Position numbers and translations under genes: made by a program
DNA from: Novosphingobium pentaromativorans US6-1
Lineage (GTDB): Bacteria; Pseudomonadota; Alphaproteobacteria; Sphingomonadales; Sphingomonadaceae
DNA: 64,000 bases
Direction of reading: 5' to 3'
Assembly: GCF_000767465.1 (NCBI RefSeq)
Contig: NZ_CP009291.1
Coordinates: 3,638,501-3,702,500 of the forward strand
Shown: positions 17,834-27,319 of the stretch, one piece after another
Position numbering within the stretch: position 1 is the stretch's first letter
Layout of the letters: the number at the start of each line of letters is the position of its first letter
Notes under the pieces: model-generated
Databases searched by the model: none
Seen by the model: the letters and a program-made list of their open reading frames with translations, nothing else
What the model was told of the DNA's origin: nothing

Positions 17834-18349
17834 CTACGGCTGGCGTCGCTCAAACTTCTTTCCGGGTTCAGTCGATTCCCACGGACGTGTCGGTGAAGGC
17901 GGCGAATAAGGCATGCGCGGTATGGGCGGCACGGTGCCGCGCTTGGCGCCTTCCTTCTTCAAGAGTTCGACAAATGCCTCATCGTCTTCCTGATAGGCAA
18001 ACGACCAGCCCGCACCGGCAATCACGCCCAAGGTCTCGCAACCTTCCGGGCCGGCGCGCCAAGGGCCGAAGACATCGCCATGCATGAGAAAGATATGCGT
18101 TCCGGCAGGACAATGCTTGTCACCCACCCATATCTCGCCGCTCAGGATGAAAACCATGTGGTGGCCGGTATGGCCATGCGTACGCTGGAGCATTCCGGGA
18201 TCCCAGCGGTTGTAGAACGTGACGAAGTTCGGAAGCCTTTCCACGAAGCGTTCGTAGATCGACGCCGACCGCCCATCCTCATACTCGATCCGGCAGACCT
18301 CGAAGGCTTCCACATCGTCGACATGCTTGATTCTCGGTCCGCCCATCAT
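17834..18349 (-). CDS. Cupin-domain protein
   Basis: A 171-residue protein with one cupin barrel. The metal-binding histidines cluster in RTHGHTGHHM (58-64), with a likely fourth ligand in the LMHGDVFGPW segment. Such single-domain cupins can be dioxygenases, isomerases or ligand-binding proteins. ATG 18349 follows GGAGGAG. It lies between the HAPMO-like BVMO and an MFS transporter on the same strand and is probably part of that transcript. No specific reaction can be assigned. Confidence 0.82.
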   Translation of the reverse strand: MMGGPRIKHVDDVEAFEVCRIEYEDGRSASIYERFVERLPNFVTFYNRWDPGMLQRTHGHTGHHMVFILSGEIWVGDKHCPAGTHIFLMHGDVFGPWRAGPEGCETLGVIAGAGWSFAYQEDDEAFVELLKKEGAKRGTVPPIPRMPYSPPSPTRPWESTEPGKKFERRQP

Positions 18350-18376
18350 AAGCTTTCTCCTCCAGGCGTTCGCCTA

Positions 18377-19741
18377 TCAATTCACGGTGTTTCGTTCGTT
18401 CAGGATCGCCCGCACCGGTTGCCCCGATAGCCACATCCCGACAGCGCCCAGGGCCAACGAAATCGCCATGCAGATCAGCAGGGATTGCCCTACCATCGCA
18501 GGGCCGCCCAGCGCCTCGGTCACGACGGCGATCAGGACGGGGGCGCCACCCAGCGTCAGTACTCCGTTCATGACCAGCACAATTGACGCAGCTTTGCCGC
18601 GCAGATGCGGCGGCATGACAATTTGCAGAATAGCGAAGGGCAAGCTGAGGTAGCAGCATGCGAAGAAGAAATAGAATCCGACCAGAACCAGTGAGACCGT
18701 CGGTGATGGCACTGTGAAAATGCCGATCGTTACGGGCACCGCCAGCAGGGTCGAGATTGCCATGTACCGTACGTGGGCGTCTGCCATGCCGCGCGAATAG
18801 AGAAAGTCGACAATCTTGCCGTGCAGCGGCAGTCCGACAATGGTGCCGAGCGTAATGCCAAGACCCAAGGCCGGACCGACCTGTCCTGCAGACAGGCCAT
18901 GGGTACGTTCGAAGAACGCCGGGCCCCAAGCCTGGATCGCGACTGCAGACAGGGCAACCAGCATCAGGCCCAGGTGATGGGGCACGATGAAGCGCCAATG
19001 GCGCCTGGCCGTTTTGAAATAGGTTGCGAAGGTCGTGTTTTCCCTGCGAACGGCTTTATTGCGCCGTGGATCGGGAACCAGGAATATCACGAAACCGATG
19101 AGGATCCCCGGCACCCCGAGAAGCAGGAAGATCAACTGCCAACCCCTTATGGTCATCACGCCTAACAGGTCGTGCGGCACGCTGGGGTCGATCAGCGCGG
19201 CAAGCGCGCCGCCGATCGCGAATGAAAGCCCCGCACCTATCTTCGTTCCCGTCGCATAGACCGAAAGTGCAAAGCCGAGCTTCCGGGGCGGAAAGAAGTC
19301 GGGCAGCAAGGATTGCGACCCCGGACCCATTGTCGCTTCACCGGCGCCGACCAACGAGCGACCGGCAAAGAATGCCCAGAAGCTGTTGGCAAGGCCGCAA
19401 GCCATTGTGCCGAGGCTCCAAACCGTAACCCCGAACCAGATCACTAGCGGCCTGCTGTAGCGATCCATTGCCCAGCCGATCGGCAAGGCGCCAATGAAGA
19501 AGAAGATGCCGAAGGCGAAGCCCATCAGCGTTCCCATCTGCGTCTCGCTCAGCTGCAGATCGGCCTGGATCGGATTGACCAGCAAAGACAGAATGTTTCG
19601 GTCGATGACCGAAAGAGTCGTCAGCAGGGCCAGAATGCCGACCGTCAGCCATCCCTGCCGTTCCGGAGGATAGGCTGGCTTATCGGACATGCTCGATGCC
19701 GGCGCAGTCTCTGGGTTCGTTTCGATGGCTATGTCGCCCAT
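18377..19741 (-). CDS. MFS transporter (spinster-like)
   Basis: A major-facilitator permease of about 454 residues with some twelve hydrophobic segments. It has DRNILSLLVNPIQADL in helix 1 and the conserved loop GWAMDRYSRPLVI after helix 2. It is close in sequence to the interrupted transporter at 37127 throughout its length (for example LSETQMGTLMGFAFG and KAASIVLV). ATG 19741 is preferred to the upstream TTG frame. It probably imports the aromatic, terpenoid or steroid-like substrate or an intermediate. Confidence 0.9.
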   Translation of the reverse strand: MGDIAIETNPETAPASSMSDKPAYPPERQGWLTVGILALLTTLSVIDRNILSLLVNPIQADLQLSETQMGTLMGFAFGIFFFIGALPIGWAMDRYSRPLVIWFGVTVWSLGTMACGLANSFWAFFAGRSLVGAGEATMGPGSQSLLPDFFPPRKLGFALSVYATGTKIGAGLSFAIGGALAALIDPSVPHDLLGVMTIRGWQLIFLLLGVPGILIGFVIFLVPDPRRNKAVRRENTTFATYFKTARRHWRFIVPHHLGLMLVALSAVAIQAWGPAFFERTHGLSAGQVGPALGLGITLGTIVGLPLHGKIVDFLYSRGMADAHVRYMAISTLLAVPVTIGIFTVPSPTVSLVLVGFYFFFACCYLSLPFAILQIVMPPHLRGKAASIVLVMNGVLTLGGAPVLIAVVTEALGGPAMVGQSLLICMAISLALGAVGMWLSGQPVRAILNERNTVN

Positions 19742-19843
19742 GTTCAATTTGACAGTCGCTCTTTCTTGAGAGGCCCGCTTCGGCAAGGATCTACCGGAAT
19801 GGACTTTCAGCTCGCTGGTTTACTCATTCCCCGCCGATGCGGA

Positions 19844-22435
19844 TCAAATCACGCCCGCCTCGCGCAGTTCTTCGATCTTCGTGGTCGAATAGCCGAGCCA
19901 TTCACCATAGATGAATTCGTTGTCTTCGGCATAGTTGGGGCCGTGGCGCCGCGGCACGCCGCCGGTGCGCACCGGCGTTGTGTCTAGCTCCACGGGGAAA
20001 CCCTTGGTCCGCCACGAGCCGATCTCGCTTTGCGGCAGTTCGACCATCCAGCCGGGTGACGCCTTCAGCTGCGGATCGGTGTCGCAGCGGTCCGCAGCCG
20101 TCTGGCAGACGCCTGCCGGAACGCCGGCCCTTTGCAGCTTCTCCATCAGGTCATAGGGGGCGAGCTTGCCGGTAACGCTGTTAACGAGCGCCTCGAGAGA
20201 GGCTTGGTTATGCAGGCGCGACTCCAGCGTTGCGAACCGACCCTCACTTGCCCACGCAGGTGAGCCAAGCACTTCGACAAACGCGCGCCATTGGTCTTCG
20301 GTGAAGCACGAGATGGCTACCCATCGATCGGTTCCGGCGGCGCGGAACGCTCCGCTGGGCGCAGCGGGCTTGTAGGGGGAACGGTTGCCATAGCGTTCCC
20401 ATGCACGCCCATTGGCACTGTAATCGAGGATAGTGGTACCGTTCAGGTAGATGCCGACTTCGACCTGCGATGCGTCGATCCAGCATCCTTTGCCCGTCTC
20501 GTTCCGCCGATAGAGCGCGGCGAGAATCGCGTTGGCCTGGTTATAGGCGGCGAACCAGTCGAGATAGGAATAGCCGATACCGGCTGGCGGGAAAGGTTGC
20601 GGCAGACCCGACATTTCGCTGATGCCGGAAAATGCCTGTGCTACCGGGCCGTAGCTGCGCATCTCGCCATAAGTGCCGATCTGGCCCATGCCCGATTGCT
20701 GGACATAGACGATCTTCGGATTGATCTCCTTCAGGCGTTCATAGCCAAAGCCCATCCGTTCCATCGTTCCAGGCGAGAAGCCTTCGCCGACGACATCGCC
20801 GATGGCGATCAACTCGGCGAGGATCGCCTTGCCCCGCGGGTCTTTCAAATTGAGGCCGATCGACCTCTTGCCTGCATTGATATCCATGAACAGGCCGCTG
20901 CGATTGGGCGATCTGGTGCGGTTGTCCGGCAATGGTCCCGTCGCGGCGTCCCGCTTTTCGCGTCCATCCTCGCCCACGATGACCAGAGGATGGCGCATTC
21001 CGTCCCAGCGGGTGCTGTGCTCGATCTTGGCGACTTCCATGCCGAACGCTGACAGGAACCGGCCAGCGCCCGAAGAGGCGACCAGCCAGCCCAGGTCGAT
21101 GAAGCGCAAGCCATCCAGCGCGAAAGGCTTTTCGCTTTCGCCTGTCGAAGCATTCTCCGGCTGCGGCGGTGCAGGGGTAGCCGGCAGCGCCTTTGTCGAA
21201 GCGTCCAGCGCGCCGAGTATCGCGTCGTTATGCTCGCCCAGCAAAGGGGAGCGGGGGCCCGTGCGCCAAGGCACTTCCGGGCACATCCAGCGCGCGCCGA
21301 CATCGGTAAAGGAGCGGCCCAGCTCGGGCCGCTCGACCTCGAGGAAAGTCTCGCGCGTCTGCCAATGCTCGTCGGCGACATTCTCGTGCGGTAGCCGCAC
21401 AGGTGCCCAGGTCAGACCGACAGCCTGAAAATCGCGCCATACGTCGCGATCGAACATGAAGCGTTGCACGAAGCGGCCGACGACGTCGGCGACATGCTGC
21501 TCGACATGCTTGTTCGCGGTATAGGCCGGGTCGGAATACTTGGGATCGAGCAGATCCTCTTCCATTCCGTATCCCGCCAGAACGTCGATCGTCTTCTTCA
21601 GCCCGTCGCCCGAATGCGCATAAGAGCGATAAGGGAACATGAACCGCCCGTCCTTGGTCGGTGCCAGGATAGGCGCGCTGCGGATCGGGCTGGAATGGCG
21701 GCAGGTCATGCGCATGTGGTCCTGCGCAAGGTAGATCCAGCTTGGAATATCGCGTTCGGTCGCTTGCGCTACGGCAGTGTGAACCGAGGTGGAAAGCGAC
21801 TGGCCTTCGCCGCTTCGGGAGCGGTAATTGAGCGCGGCAAGAATTGCCATGGCCGCCATTTCGCCCGCTATGTGATAGCTTTGCCACATCTGCGGCGCGA
21901 TTGGCGGCGTTTCATAAAATCCCGATGAATCAGGATCATAGCCGCAATTGTTCATAACCCCGCCAAGCGCCAGATGGACAAGGTCCGAGGCCTCGTAATC
22001 GGCCCAGGGTCCCGTGTCGCCAAATGGCGAGATGCGCGAATAGATCAGGCGAGGGTTGGCGCTGCGAAGCGCCTCGCCGCCGATCCCGCGAGCGTCGAGC
22101 CAGCCCCTTGGGCGGCTGTCGATCACGACATCAGCGGTGCGGGCGAGCTGCAGGAAACGGGACTGGTCGTCCGGCATGTCCAGATCCAGCGTGATGCCAC
22201 GCTTGCCGAAATTGTAATGCCAGAAATAGAGGCTGCGCTCACGGCCGGGCTCGTCGTCCAGAAAAGGACCGTAATTGCGCGTTTCCTCGCCTTCCGGCGG
22301 CTCGACCCGGATGACATCCGCGCCTAGCCCGGCGAGCAGCTTGCCGCAATATTCTCCGAGCTCGTTACCGATCTCCAATACCCGAACGCCGGGCAGGAAG
22401 CCCCCGCTTGCATCCCCCTGGGCCTCATTCGTCAT
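19844..22435 (-). CDS. Double-domain CaiB/BaiF (family III) CoA-transferase
   Basis: A fusion of two family III CoA-transferase domains in one 863-residue chain, about residues 12-405 and 437-863, joined by a proline- and alanine-rich linker (411-437). Family III enzymes move CoA between acids through an aspartyl-CoA. The catalytic Asp is present in the first half (Asp151, in ADYEASDLVHLALGG) but the matching place in the second half reads SYGPVAQAFSG (594-604), with Gly596 where Asp is expected. ATG 22435 follows GGAG and ends overlap with the upstream thiolase. It probably activates a carboxylic acid without ATP. Confidence 0.9.
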   Translation of the reverse strand: MTNEAQGDASGGFLPGVRVLEIGNELGEYCGKLLAGLGADVIRVEPPEGEETRNYGPFLDDEPGRERSLYFWHYNFGKRGITLDLDMPDDQSRFLQLARTADVVIDSRPRGWLDARGIGGEALRSANPRLIYSRISPFGDTGPWADYEASDLVHLALGGVMNNCGYDPDSSGFYETPPIAPQMWQSYHIAGEMAAMAILAALNYRSRSGEGQSLSTSVHTAVAQATERDIPSWIYLAQDHMRMTCRHSSPIRSAPILAPTKDGRFMFPYRSYAHSGDGLKKTIDVLAGYGMEEDLLDPKYSDPAYTANKHVEQHVADVVGRFVQRFMFDRDVWRDFQAVGLTWAPVRLPHENVADEHWQTRETFLEVERPELGRSFTDVGARWMCPEVPWRTGPRSPLLGEHNDAILGALDASTKALPATPAPPQPENASTGESEKPFALDGLRFIDLGWLVASSGAGRFLSAFGMEVAKIEHSTRWDGMRHPLVIVGEDGREKRDAATGPLPDNRTRSPNRSGLFMDINAGKRSIGLNLKDPRGKAILAELIAIGDVVGEGFSPGTMERMGFGYERLKEINPKIVYVQQSGMGQIGTYGEMRSYGPVAQAFSGISEMSGLPQPFPPAGIGYSYLDWFAAYNQANAILAALYRRNETGKGCWIDASQVEVGIYLNGTTILDYSANGRAWERYGNRSPYKPAAPSGAFRAAGTDRWVAISCFTEDQWRAFVEVLGSPAWASEGRFATLESRLHNQASLEALVNSVTGKLAPYDLMEKLQRAGVPAGVCQTAADRCDTDPQLKASPGWMVELPQSEIGSWRTKGFPVELDTTPVRTGGVPRRHGPNYAEDNEFIYGEWLGYSTTKIEELREAGVI

Positions 22436-22469
22436 CCTGATTCTCCAAAATTGATCGCAGCGGAAACCT

Positions 22470-23597
22470 TCATCGTCCCGCCGTGAGAAGAAGGGACGAG
22501 GCGAACGTACCAACGCCGCTACTCACCACCGCCACCTCCGGCTTGTTCCTGATCTGTCGCTCGCCCGCGCCGCCGCTCAGCTGCAGGCAGGCCTGGTACA
22601 TGTTGCCGTAGCCATGCAGCCGGCCGCCTGAAAGCTGCCCGCCGCCGGTGTTGAACGGCAATTCTCCGGTCAGCGCGATCCGTTCGCCCCCTTCGATGAA
22701 GCGTGCGGCGCCGAGTGGTTCGCACAGACCAAGCGCTTCAAGCCACAGGATCGAGATGATCGAAAAGCCGTCGTAAAGCTCCGCCATCTGCACGTCTGCC
22801 GGAGTAAGCGATGTTCGGGACCACATCATCTCCGCACAGTTTTCCATCCCGCCCGCCGATCCGAAGGCTGCGAAGCCAATTCCGCGCGAGCCAGATGGCT
22901 GACTGTCTGCGCGGGAAATGACGAAGGCGACAGAACCGTCCACCGGCACGTCGCAATCGAAAAGGCAGATCGGGTCGGAAATCATCTTGGCCGACAGATA
23001 GTCGTCCATGGTCAACGGGCTACGATATACAGCCTGCGGATTGAGAGCGGCATGCGCTCGGCAGGTCAGAGCAATCTGGGCCAATTGCTCGCGCGTGGCG
23101 CCGCTCTCATGCATGTATCGCTGCATCCACAAGGCGCCATAAGTCGGATAGCCGACGCCATAGGCCTTGGACCATTGATGAGATTCGCGCTCGCTGACTT
23201 GCGCCATGGTGGCTGAGCGGCTGCCGATGCGATCCTGGGCGGTCGATTCCCATACCGTGCGGAAACACAGGACATGGTTCACGATACCAGCGTTTACGGC
23301 GAGAATGGCCGCGATGATCGAACCTAGCTGTCCGGGCATCTCGCCGCCGCCATTGTGCCAGCGCGTTTTGATGCCGAGCAGGGCGCGTACATCGTCAACG
23401 CCCGCGCCGGTGATGCCCGGTGTGGACCAGGTGGCGCCCGGATAGGTCGAAAGGCCGTCGATATCGGAAGGGGTCAGTCCCGCATCTGCGATGGCCGCAA
23501 GGGCAGCGTCTGCGGTCAGCGTCCAGGGATCGATGTGCAGGCGCCGACCCACTTCGGACATGCCAATGCCGCTCACTACGGCGGATTGCTCAGTCAT
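22470..23597 (-). CDS. Thiolase-superfamily lipid-transfer protein (Ltp / SCP2-thiolase type)
   Basis: A 375-residue thiolase-fold protein of the non-condensing lipid-transfer group, with the marker segments MAELYDGFSII and a C-terminal QLSGGRLHGYGNMYQ. It lacks the usual thiolase Cys-His-Cys spacing. Relatives paired with DUF35 proteins, such as Ltp2-ChsH2 in actinobacterial steroid side-chain degradation, act as retro-aldolases that split a 3-hydroxyacyl-CoA. Its start overlaps the stop of the DUF35 gene by 4 bases (ATGA), strongly suggesting a complex. Aldolase activity is inferred from the pairing. Confidence 0.88.
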   Translation of the reverse strand: MTEQSAVVSGIGMSEVGRRLHIDPWTLTADAALAAIADAGLTPSDIDGLSTYPGATWSTPGITGAGVDDVRALLGIKTRWHNGGGEMPGQLGSIIAAILAVNAGIVNHVLCFRTVWESTAQDRIGSRSATMAQVSERESHQWSKAYGVGYPTYGALWMQRYMHESGATREQLAQIALTCRAHAALNPQAVYRSPLTMDDYLSAKMISDPICLFDCDVPVDGSVAFVISRADSQPSGSRGIGFAAFGSAGGMENCAEMMWSRTSLTPADVQMAELYDGFSIISILWLEALGLCEPLGAARFIEGGERIALTGELPFNTGGGQLSGGRLHGYGNMYQACLQLSGGAGERQIRNKPEVAVVSSGVGTFASSLLLTAGR

Positions 23598-24046
23598 GGC
23601 CGTTTCTCCGGCACGAATACAGGGATCCAGCCATCTTCCACTTCGACGAAAGCCGCGGTCACCTTCATCCCGATGGCTACATCTTCGGGGGCGCAGCCTG
23701 TTACGGTCGTCAGCAGTCGAAGGCCTTCCTGGTCCTCAAGGTCGACTTCGGCGAGAACGTAGGGCGGCGGCATTTCCTTGGTCCATTGATAGCGGTTGAT
23801 CGTGAAGCTGTGCACGGTTGCGCGTCCGCTCACGGGCGTGAAATTGATCGCCTTTCCGTAACAGCAGGGGCAGACGGGACGCGGCGGATGGATACGGTGC
23901 CCGCAATCGTCGCATTGCGCGATCATGAGCTTTCCGCTGGCGCCGCCCAGCCAGAATTCTCGTGCCCGGTCGCTGCTCGTCGGGATGATGCGCCCGACGC
24001 TCGATCGCGCGATGCCGACGGCTTCGGTCGGTCGGTCCTCGGACAT
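23594..24046 (-). CDS. DUF35 / OB-fold zinc-ribbon protein
   Basis: A 150-residue protein with an N-terminal rubredoxin-like zinc ribbon (CDDCGH, then CPCC) and a C-terminal OB-fold domain. DUF35 proteins bind acyl-CoA and partner with thiolase-like Ltp proteins or MaoC hydratases. ATG 24046 has GAGGAGAG upstream and removes an implausible 50-residue N-terminal extension. It is the first gene of the leftward unit that continues into the Ltp protein and probably the CoA-transferase. A possible -35 box (tgtcaa at 24145-24150, TTGACA on the minus strand) lies upstream with no clear -10. Confidence 0.88.
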   Translation of the reverse strand: MSEDRPTEAVGIARSSVGRIIPTSSDRAREFWLGGASGKLMIAQCDDCGHRIHPPRPVCPCCYGKAINFTPVSGRATVHSFTINRYQWTKEMPPPYVLAEVDLEDQEGLRLLTTVTGCAPEDVAIGMKVTAAFVEVEDGWIPVFVPEKRP

Positions 24047-24806
24047 GTGCCGGTCTCTCCTCTGCCCTGATGCCTGTCCCGTCATGTGTTTCGGGAATTT
24101 TGAGTTATCTCTTATCCTGTTTTTGTCGGTTGTAATCGCTTCACTGTCAAGCGCCTGACTGAATAGCGGTGGTTCTTTATGCGATCCGGCTGGCAAGGCT
24201 CACGCTTAATATCAGCGCGTCTCGGCAACACCTCCATAAAAAGTTAGTTCTTTTGTATGGCGATGAACTTGCCAGAGGTGTTCGGCCTGGCCTTTGCCGT
24301 TATTGCTGCATGGCCGCGTGCTGGTTCGCCGATGCGACGATAAGGGTACATGTCGCAGGTTTTGGCCTCATGCGTGACTGTCCCCTGGCTCTGACCCGGC
24401 GCTTTGTCGCTGCCCCTGTTGGTCAATCGATTTGAAATGTGGCATCGTTGCAGCTTGAGGGACGGTCCGCCTCTGAATGCGGTAAACAGGGGCACCTTGA
24501 CTGACTTACCGTTGGGTCCGTGGTCAGCCAAGGTGAAGCTGGACAAGCCAAAGCGCAAGTCTGGATTCGCGCGTAGATCAGGGGGCAGGGCCTGGATTTC
24601 GACCAGGCGAGAAGGTGCGCGCTGGTTAGCCAGTCTTGCCGGATTCGCGCCGGCTACGGGTCTTCGGTGGCGAGGGAATGTAGCATGTGTATTCATGGCT
24701 TTCTCTCGCCAGTCCATCAACGGCATGGACCGCGGTGACAAAAAGAGATAACTGATAGCGGCAATACACGAAAGCGCGGTATTAGCTGCCTGGAGGAGAG
24801 GAAGGC
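24047..24806. other. 760-base region without a confident gene
   Basis: This stretch separates the divergent DUF35 and SDR genes. It is visibly more AT-rich at 24100-24260, as expected of promoters. A minus-strand frame (24244-24741, start perhaps 24696) could encode about 150 residues rich in Arg, Pro and Asn with no recognised domain and no good ribosome site; a plus-strand frame overlaps it. I cannot support either as a gene. It could be a decayed element. Confidence 0.35.
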
Positions 24807-25550
24807 ATGTTCGATCTGAGTGGCAAGGTCGCCCTTGTCGCTGGCGCGGGTAGAGGCGTGGGGGCGGTCATAGCCGAAATGCTGGCTGCGCAAGGGGCGA
24901 GCGTGATGGTGAATGACTTGTTCACCGATCGGGCCCGGTCGGTGACAGCGAAGATTGCGGCCAGCGGTGCGCGTGCCATTTCGGTTCCTTTCGACATAAC
25001 TGATCGTGAGGCAGTGCAAACCTGCATCAGGGAAGCAAGCGATGCGCTGGGCCCGGTCGACATCCTCGTCAACAATGCGGGCGTTCCGCCCGATTTTCGG
25101 CCCGCGGAGTTCAAGGACATGCAGCCGGCCGATTGGCATAAATTCGTCGATCTCAACCTGTTTGGATCCGTGCATTGCATCGAAGCCGTCTCTGCGGGAA
25201 TGTGCGAACGCGGGTGGGGCCGGATCGTGCAGATATCTTCTGTCGCGGCCCGCGGGACGTTTCGTGCCGGAACAACGATGTATGCAGCTTCGAAGAGCGG
25301 GATCGAGGCATTCGTGCGGCATTACTCGCAGGAAGTCGGCGCGTGCGGAGTCACGGTCAACGCACTGGCGCTTGGCCGGGTCGAGCGCGATACGGGGGAA
25401 CCCGATCGAAGGGACAGCAGCGGCATTCCGGTAGGACGCATGGGCACGGGCAAGGATGTGGGAGCGGCGGTCATCTATCTTGCATCGACCGAGGCTTCCT
25501 GGATTACCGGTCAGACCATCCAGTTGAACGGCGGTGCCTACGCGAGCTGA
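24807..25550 (+). CDS. SDR family oxidoreductase (FabG-like)
   Basis: A 247-residue SDR with VAGAGRGVG at the cofactor loop, NNAGVPP, an ISSVAARG serine strand and MYAASKSGIEAF. The substrate loop is short and the C-terminus ends IQLNGGAYAS. ATG follows a strong GGAGGAGAGG site. It lies 73 bases ahead of the Rieske oxygenase on the same strand, so it may dehydrogenate the hydroxylated or dihydrodiol product of that enzyme; this is inference from position. Confidence 0.88.
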   Translation: MFDLSGKVALVAGAGRGVGAVIAEMLAAQGASVMVNDLFTDRARSVTAKIAASGARAISVPFDITDREAVQTCIREASDALGPVDILVNNAGVPPDFRPAEFKDMQPADWHKFVDLNLFGSVHCIEAVSAGMCERGWGRIVQISSVAARGTFRAGTTMYAASKSGIEAFVRHYSQEVGACGVTVNALALGRVERDTGEPDRRDSSGIPVGRMGTGKDVGAAVIYLASTEASWITGQTIQLNGGAYAS

Positions 25551-25623
25551 CCGCCGGTATGGCGAGTAAACGGTTGAAGCTTTTTGTGCCGGGCGACATT
25601 CTGGACGAAAACGAGAAGCAAGG

Positions 25624-27297
25624 ATGAGAGAGTTGACTATGCGGCGACTTCCACACCCCATCACCGGGATGATCTATACCGATCTGGGAGAAGGGCGCGT
25701 CCGCGTCGAAGACCAGAACACTGGCGAGTATGGTATTTTCCGCTGGGACGGATTGTGGCTCGAAGGCGATATGACCCAGGCGGACTTGCACTATCTGGTC
25801 CATGTCGGCGGTCAGAATCTGCCGGAAGGGCGCGACATCTACTGGGCGATGCTGCCGACGACGCAATCGCCCGACGAGGGGCAGGGCGGGCCGGATTATG
25901 CCAGCCGCTTCAGTACGGACAAGAAGGCGCCGCCACCGCCCCCCGTGATCGGAAAGTTCATTGGCGATCCCGGTCAGGAGACCGAGATGGGCGCGCGATC
26001 ATCCAGTCATGTCGATCTGGAATATATCCTGAAAAATGATCGACATCCTGAGCGGGTGCCCGATGTGTACTGGCTGGAATCTCCCATGTCAGGTGGCCCC
26101 ACGAGAATCCCGACGGCTCGCTTTCATGACAGGAAATATCACGATCTCGAAGTAGAGCGCCTGTGGAAGCGCACGTGGCAAATGGCTTGCCGTGAGGACG
26201 ATATTCCCGAGGTAGGCGATTACCATATCTACGAGATAGCTTCCCTTTCCTTCATCATCGTGCGGACCGGCAAGAACGAATTCAAGGCGCATTACAATGC
26301 CTGCCTGCATCGCGGCCGCATCCTCAAGGAGATGGACGGCAAGGGCGCAAAGGAATTGCGCTGCCCGTTCCACGGCTGGACATGGGACCTCGACGGCGGC
26401 CTCAAGCATCTCACGTGCGAATGGGATCTGCCCGGCGTTGCCGGCGACGTTGGCCAGCTGCCTGGCGCCAAGGTGGGGACCTGGGGCGGGTTCATCTTCA
26501 TCAATCCCGACATGGATGCCGAACCGCTGGAAGAATTCCTCGGCCCGGTGATGATGGCTCACTACGAAAAGTTCAAACTGGAGAACCGCTACAAGCACGC
26601 GCATGTGCGCAAGACAGTCAAGGCCAACTGGAAGGTCGCGCAGGAAGCGTTCATGGAGGCCTATCACATCGCGGCGACCCACCCGCAGCTGTTGCTGATC
26701 GGCGGCGATTCGGCGGATGTGCGCTACGATGTGTTCGGCAACTGGGGGCGTGCGCAGCATGTATCGCCGCCGGCGTCGAGCCCGCATCGCGGCATTCTCA
26801 AGACCAGGGAGGAAGTGCTGGCTCGCTGGCGCGCGAGCGCGGACGCCAATGCGAAATATCTACGCTCGCTGATCGGCGATGAGGTGGATCTTTATTCCGA
26901 CGCGGAACTCAACGATTCCTGCTTCAACGATCTGTTTCCCAACATGCATCCTTGGGGCGGCTGGGCACGCATCGTGTTTCGCTTCCGCCCCTTGGGGGAC
27001 GATCCCGATTACTGCCAGATGGAAGTGATGCTGCTGGCACCTTGGCCCGAGGGCAAGGAAAAGCCGGCTCCAGCCAAGGTGCATGAACTCAGGTCTGATC
27101 AGAAGTGGTGCGATGCCCCTGAAATCGGCACGCTGGCCAGGATCCTTGATCAGGATTCCATGAACATGGCCAATGTGCACAAGGGCATGAAGACCAAGCA
27201 GCCGCCTTACGTCTGGTACACCGCCTATCAGGAAGGCAAGATCCGGAATTTTCACGAGAATTATCGCAAGAAGCTCGAACTGGGCGAGGACGAATAG
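25624..27297 (+). CDS. Rieske non-heme iron oxygenase, alpha subunit, with long N-terminal extension
   Basis: A terminal oxygenase component of 557 residues. The Rieske cluster ligands are Cys227/His229 (CLHRGRIL) and Cys247/His250 (CPFHGWTW). The mononuclear iron ligands are His348 and His353 in EAFMEAYHIAATHPQ, with an Asp probably in the late LARILDQDSMNMANV segment. About 150-165 residues precede the catalytic core, including a KAPPPPPVIGK linker near 105; usual alpha subunits are about 100 residues shorter. ATG 25639 (codon 6) is an alternative start with a better GAGAG site. No reductase, ferredoxin or beta subunit lies nearby. It should hydroxylate a ring or alkyl position. Confidence 0.93.
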   Translation: MRELTMRRLPHPITGMIYTDLGEGRVRVEDQNTGEYGIFRWDGLWLEGDMTQADLHYLVHVGGQNLPEGRDIYWAMLPTTQSPDEGQGGPDYASRFSTDKKAPPPPPVIGKFIGDPGQETEMGARSSSHVDLEYILKNDRHPERVPDVYWLESPMSGGPTRIPTARFHDRKYHDLEVERLWKRTWQMACREDDIPEVGDYHIYEIASLSFIIVRTGKNEFKAHYNACLHRGRILKEMDGKGAKELRCPFHGWTWDLDGGLKHLTCEWDLPGVAGDVGQLPGAKVGTWGGFIFINPDMDAEPLEEFLGPVMMAHYEKFKLENRYKHAHVRKTVKANWKVAQEAFMEAYHIAATHPQLLLIGGDSADVRYDVFGNWGRAQHVSPPASSPHRGILKTREEVLARWRASADANAKYLRSLIGDEVDLYSDAELNDSCFNDLFPNMHPWGGWARIVFRFRPLGDDPDYCQMEVMLLAPWPEGKEKPAPAKVHELRSDQKWCDAPEIGTLARILDQDSMNMANVHKGMKTKQPPYVWYTAYQEGKIRNFHENYRKKLELGEDE

Positions 27298-27319
27298 AGG
27301 GCGATCGCGGCCGCTGGCG

